Source: DASZBX01 sp035943635 (GTDB lineage: Bacteria; Actinomycetota; Actinomycetes; Streptomycetales; Catenulisporaceae). From it: a stretch of 15,156 nucleotides of DNA. The stretch lies in NCBI GenBank assembly GCA_035943635.1, contig DASZBX010000005.1, positions 1 through 15,156 on the forward strand, in the 5' to 3' direction. This document shows positions 13,203-15,156 of this stretch, piece by piece. The notes beneath the pieces are model-generated. The model searched no databases and had not been told where the DNA came from. It was given only the letters and a program-made list of their open reading frames with translations. Positions within the stretch are counted from its first letter, which is position 1. Each line of letters opens with the position of its first letter. A program made the translations under genes and the position numbers.

Positions 13203-13820
13203 GTGTCCGACCACACCCCACCTGATCTCCTCGCACGGCTCACCGCAGCGATACACGCCGCCGGATGGCACCCGACCCCGCCCAGGGCATGGCTACCACC
13301 AGGCAGCAGCCTGCTCGGCGCCTGGCGCTCGCCCGACCATGGCGCGTACCTGGCTGCCATCGAGCCGGAATCAGACTTCTACGGCCCAGAGCCCTTCGCC
13401 GGCATCGCGCTGTGCGGCGCCCAGACCAGCGCCCGGCCCTGGGCGATGACTGGCCAGTGCCCACCAGACCTGCTGCCCACCCTGCTCGCAGCCGCCTGCC
13501 TCCCGCCGGGCACACCGGCCACCGATCCCATCAGCCTTCTGCCAGACCGTGACTACTTCCGCGAGACGAGCTACGGCTATCCGCGCGGGGAGTACGTCAG
13601 CGACCGCTGGATCCAGTGGGACTTCCCCGGCCCGCACCACCGCCTCGGCGAGGTGGAATGGCTCGTCCCCGGCGGCGCACGCCCCGACGTGGTCGGCGGC
13701 TGGTACCTGGCGCACCAGGACTCCGGCGGCGCGCAACTGCACGCTGACCTGGCCACCCCGCGCCACCTCGTCACCGCCCTGGTCACCGCGATGACCCTGC
13801 ACGACGACCCCGGCGCCTGA
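13203..13820 (+). CDS. Hypothetical protein, AGW/SPD family member 3 (diverged)
   Basis: This is a 205-aa protein, GTG 13203 with AAGGA seven bases upstream and 16 bp after member 2. The N-terminal half keeps AAGW (19-22), GAWRSPDHGAYLAAI (39-53) and the helix PPDLLPTLLAAACLPP (87-102). The second half keeps GGWYLAHQDSGGAQLHADLA (165-184) and PRHLVTALVTAMTL (186-199), in line with the other two members. Between them is an aromatic-rich insert (DRDYFRETSYGYPRG, DRWIQWDFPGPHH, 115-146) that the others lack. Tandem placement with member 2 suggests local duplication followed by divergence. Confidence 0.78.
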   Translation: MSDHTPPDLLARLTAAIHAAGWHPTPPRAWLPPGSSLLGAWRSPDHGAYLAAIEPESDFYGPEPFAGIALCGAQTSARPWAMTGQCPPDLLPTLLAAACLPPGTPATDPISLLPDRDYFRETSYGYPRGEYVSDRWIQWDFPGPHHRLGEVEWLVPGGARPDVVGGWYLAHQDSGGAQLHADLATPRHLVTALVTAMTLHDDPGA

Positions 13821-13888
13821 TCCGCGCCTCGCCACTGCGCCCCGCCTTCCTCCTGTCCACCCGTCAGCACAGAAACGGCGATATCCCC

Positions 13889-14374
13889 ATGCCGGAAACC
13901 ACCCCGCCCCCGCCACCGGGCAGCATCACCGCCCGCGCCCTGCAGGCCGCCGAACAGCGGCGCGCGGACACCGGCGACCTGCCGACCTGGCGCGATCCGC
14001 ACTGGGCCGAACGCGCCGAAGCCAGCGCCACCGCCCTGGGCGCGCTGCTGCGCATTCCCCGGGACCGCATCGAGATCACCCCTGACCCCACCCGCGCCTA
14101 CGGCGGCTTCATCTGGCCGCTGCTGACCGCCACGGACCCCGACGGCACCACCCACCGCTTCCTGGTCGCCTATAACAACCCTGACCTGTTGCTGGCCGTC
14201 CACCCGTGCCCGGCCTGCCTGGCCCCGGTCCCCACGACCCACCTACGGACCCTGGCCGACCTCGGCGACCTGCTGACCGGCGCCCCCCTGGCCCAGGAGA
14301 CCTGGGACCCGGCACCGGAGTTCCGCGGCGACCCCGGCCACACCCCGGACTGCCCCCACGCCCGCCTCGACTAA
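13889..14374 (+). CDS. Hypothetical protein with CPxC putative zinc ribbon
   Basis: This is a 161-aa protein with ATG 13889 and only a weak upstream GAAACGG. The N-terminal helix (ARALQAAEQRR) is followed by a beta-rich core (RIEITPDPTRAYGGFIWPLL, THRFLVAYN). C107 and C110 sit in HPCPACLAPVPTTHLRTLADLGDLL, and HTPDCPH at 151-157 offers C155 plus H151 or H157. Together these could make a split zinc ribbon. The phrase 'CP.C...VPT..LRTLADLG' resembles what I recall from small actinomycete plasmid and prophage proteins of unknown function. A role in nucleic-acid or protein binding is plausible, not shown. Confidence 0.75.
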   Translation: MPETTPPPPPGSITARALQAAEQRRADTGDLPTWRDPHWAERAEASATALGALLRIPRDRIEITPDPTRAYGGFIWPLLTATDPDGTTHRFLVAYNNPDLLLAVHPCPACLAPVPTTHLRTLADLGDLLTGAPLAQETWDPAPEFRGDPGHTPDCPHARLD

Positions 14375-14447
14375 ACCCCGACCCCACGCCACACGGAGCG
14401 CGCCGAGACGGCACGACGCCCGACCAACGAAAGAAACGAGCACCGCC

Positions 14448-14696
14448 ATGCGACCGAACTCTTCACACCCGGACCTGGCTGCCCTGCGAGCGCTGCTGGC
14501 TGGCATGAGAGAGCACAACGACGCCTGGGAGAACGACCTTTCCGGCTACCGGACCGCCGACGGCCAGGACGTCCGCGAGGAGTGCCAGCCCGAGTACGAA
14601 GAGTGCAAGGACACGTACGGGTGGCGGCTGGTGGAGATCCTGCCGGAGTGGATCGCCGTACTCACCAACGCCCTCACCGCCCCGGACGCGCCGTGA
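14448..14696 (+). CDS. Hypothetical protein, 82 aa
   Basis: ATG 14448 is preceded by AACGAAAGAAACGAG and the same AACGAGCACCGCC stretch that precedes the AAA+ ATPase gene. The product is acidic and helical (LAALRALLAGMREHNDAWEN), with EECQPEYEECK in the middle, where two cysteines six residues apart may pair or bind metal, and a C-terminal helix (VEILPEWIAVLTNAL). I know no family. Its TGA overlaps the GTG of the next gene. Confidence 0.7.
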   Translation: MRPNSSHPDLAALRALLAGMREHNDAWENDLSGYRTADGQDVREECQPEYEECKDTYGWRLVEILPEWIAVLTNALTAPDAP

Positions 14697-15049
14697 CCGG
14701 CCCCGACCAGCCGCCCGCACCGCCGGGCCAGCCGGTGGCGATCTGGCACCACCGGCCCGACGGCCAAGCCCGGGCCACCGTCGTGACCCAGGCCGCCAGC
14801 CGCCTTGCCCACCGAGCGCTCGCCCGGCTGATCGCGGCCGCAGTCCTGGGCGACGCGGACGCGAACGTCACGGTCGAGCACGTCGTGACGCTGCCGCCGG
14901 ACACCACGCTCCTGCCCATCGGACACACGCCCCTGGACCTCAACCAGGAAGCGCTCGAAGAGGCCGGCGAGCAGCCGCCCGAGGTCGCCGACCCGGCCAC
15001 CGCAACGGTCCGCGTGATGTCTTATGCGGGTTCGAATAGTCCGTGTTAG
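14693..15049 (+). CDS. Hypothetical protein, 118 aa, C-terminus possibly altered by a junction
   Basis: GTG 14693 overlaps the upstream TGA (GTGA). The protein has a strand-like start (QPVAIWHHRPDGQARATVVT), a helix (SRLAHRALARLIAAAVLG), a further strand pair (ANVTVEHVVTLPPDTTLLPI) and an acidic tail. Its last nine codons (TCT TAT GCG GGT TCG AAT AGT CCG TGT) break the G/C-ending codon habit of the rest of the gene. The natural C-terminus may therefore have been replaced at a recombination boundary near 15019. Function unknown. Confidence 0.68.
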   Translation: MTGPDQPPAPPGQPVAIWHHRPDGQARATVVTQAASRLAHRALARLIAAAVLGDADANVTVEHVVTLPPDTTLLPIGHTPLDLNQEALEEAGEQPPEVADPATATVRVMSYAGSNSPC

Positions 15050-15120
15050 GTTCCAGCTTCATGATCGGAACTTGGGGCCTGTACTTCACTCGTCGCGCGT
15101 TGCCGCGTTCGAGGACTGCC

Positions 15121-15156
15121 GTGGGCAAGGCAACACGCGGGGACTTGCTCGATGGT
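15121..15156 (+). CDS. Start of a further gene, cut by the right edge
   Basis: GTG 15121 has a textbook GAGGA at 15111-15115 with a 5-nt spacer and opens MGKATRGDLLDG to the window end. The same frame is also open from ATG 15061, which has no ribosome binding site, but TAGGTT at 15047-15052 could serve as a -10 for a leaderless transcript. Too little is visible to name a family. The codons are less biased than in the preceding array. Confidence 0.5.
   Translation, partial: MGKATRGDLLDG

Noticed and set aside
15025..15045. GGGTTCGAAT resembling a tRNA T-loop or tRNA attachment site
   Set aside because: The flanking bases do not form a T-stem and no acceptor or anticodon arms can be drawn. 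It lies partly inside a reading frame, so neither a tRNA nor an att site can be supported.
1..15156. CRISPR array, rRNA/tRNA genes, plasmid Rep, conjugation or integrase catalytic genes
   Set aside because: Looked for on both strands. No regularly spaced repeats, RNA genes or the relevant protein motifs were found. The recombinase-like domains lack the catalytic part.

Overview
The window reads as accessory DNA from a high-GC actinomycete (Streptomyces/Streptosporangiales style). The evidence is strong C/G preference at third codon positions, frequent GTG starts, GAGGA-type ribosome binding sites, 1-4 bp stop/start overlaps, and an IS701-type transposase. I cannot name the genus. The setting is probably a plasmid, an integrative element or a genomic island. 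No replication initiator, integrase catalytic domain, Tra/FtsK translocase or partition gene is visible, so the type of replicon is undecided.

Layout. At 1-~271 lies the 5' end of an IS701-like transposase reading leftwards out of the window. It abuts a low-GC, tyrosine-rich minus-strand ORF (241-423) that it seems to have cut. From 424 to 1604 there is about 1.2 kb without a supportable gene. This stretch holds 12-bp tandem units, a long pyrimidine-rich tract, a 14-bp perfect stem-loop, and an AT-richer repeat-bearing leader that probably carries the promoter of what follows. From 1605 to 15049 about twenty genes all read rightwards with short gaps or overlaps. Nearly all are hypothetical. 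A last gene starts near the right edge (15121, open).

The recognisable core is a MoxR-type AAA+ ATPase with an N-terminal winged-helix domain (2826-4013), followed by a protein that combines an HExxH metallopeptidase-like motif with a C-terminal VWA domain (4090-5868). ATPase/VWA pairs of this class (MoxR/VWA, RavA/ViaA, CobS/CobT) remodel or activate partner proteins. Around it are uncharacterised small proteins that fall into lineage-internal families. Three proteins share an AGW...SPD fold-repeat pattern (5933, 12608, 13203). Two large proteins share a CxCHxPDG motif (8927, 9834). A set carries domains resembling the core-binding (SAM-like) domain of tyrosine recombinases without any catalytic domain (7505, 7702 and, twice in tandem, 10845). 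Two or three proteins have cysteine-rich putative zinc sites (1605, 13889).

Inference: the array is one long co-transcribed module in which an ATP-driven chaperone/peptidase pair may act on, or be recruited to DNA with, a set of duplicated accessory proteins. No function can be assigned from sequence alone. The combination (wHTH-AAA+, HExxH-VWA, orphan core-binding domains and paralogous families in one unidirectional run) is the best candidate here for an undescribed system.
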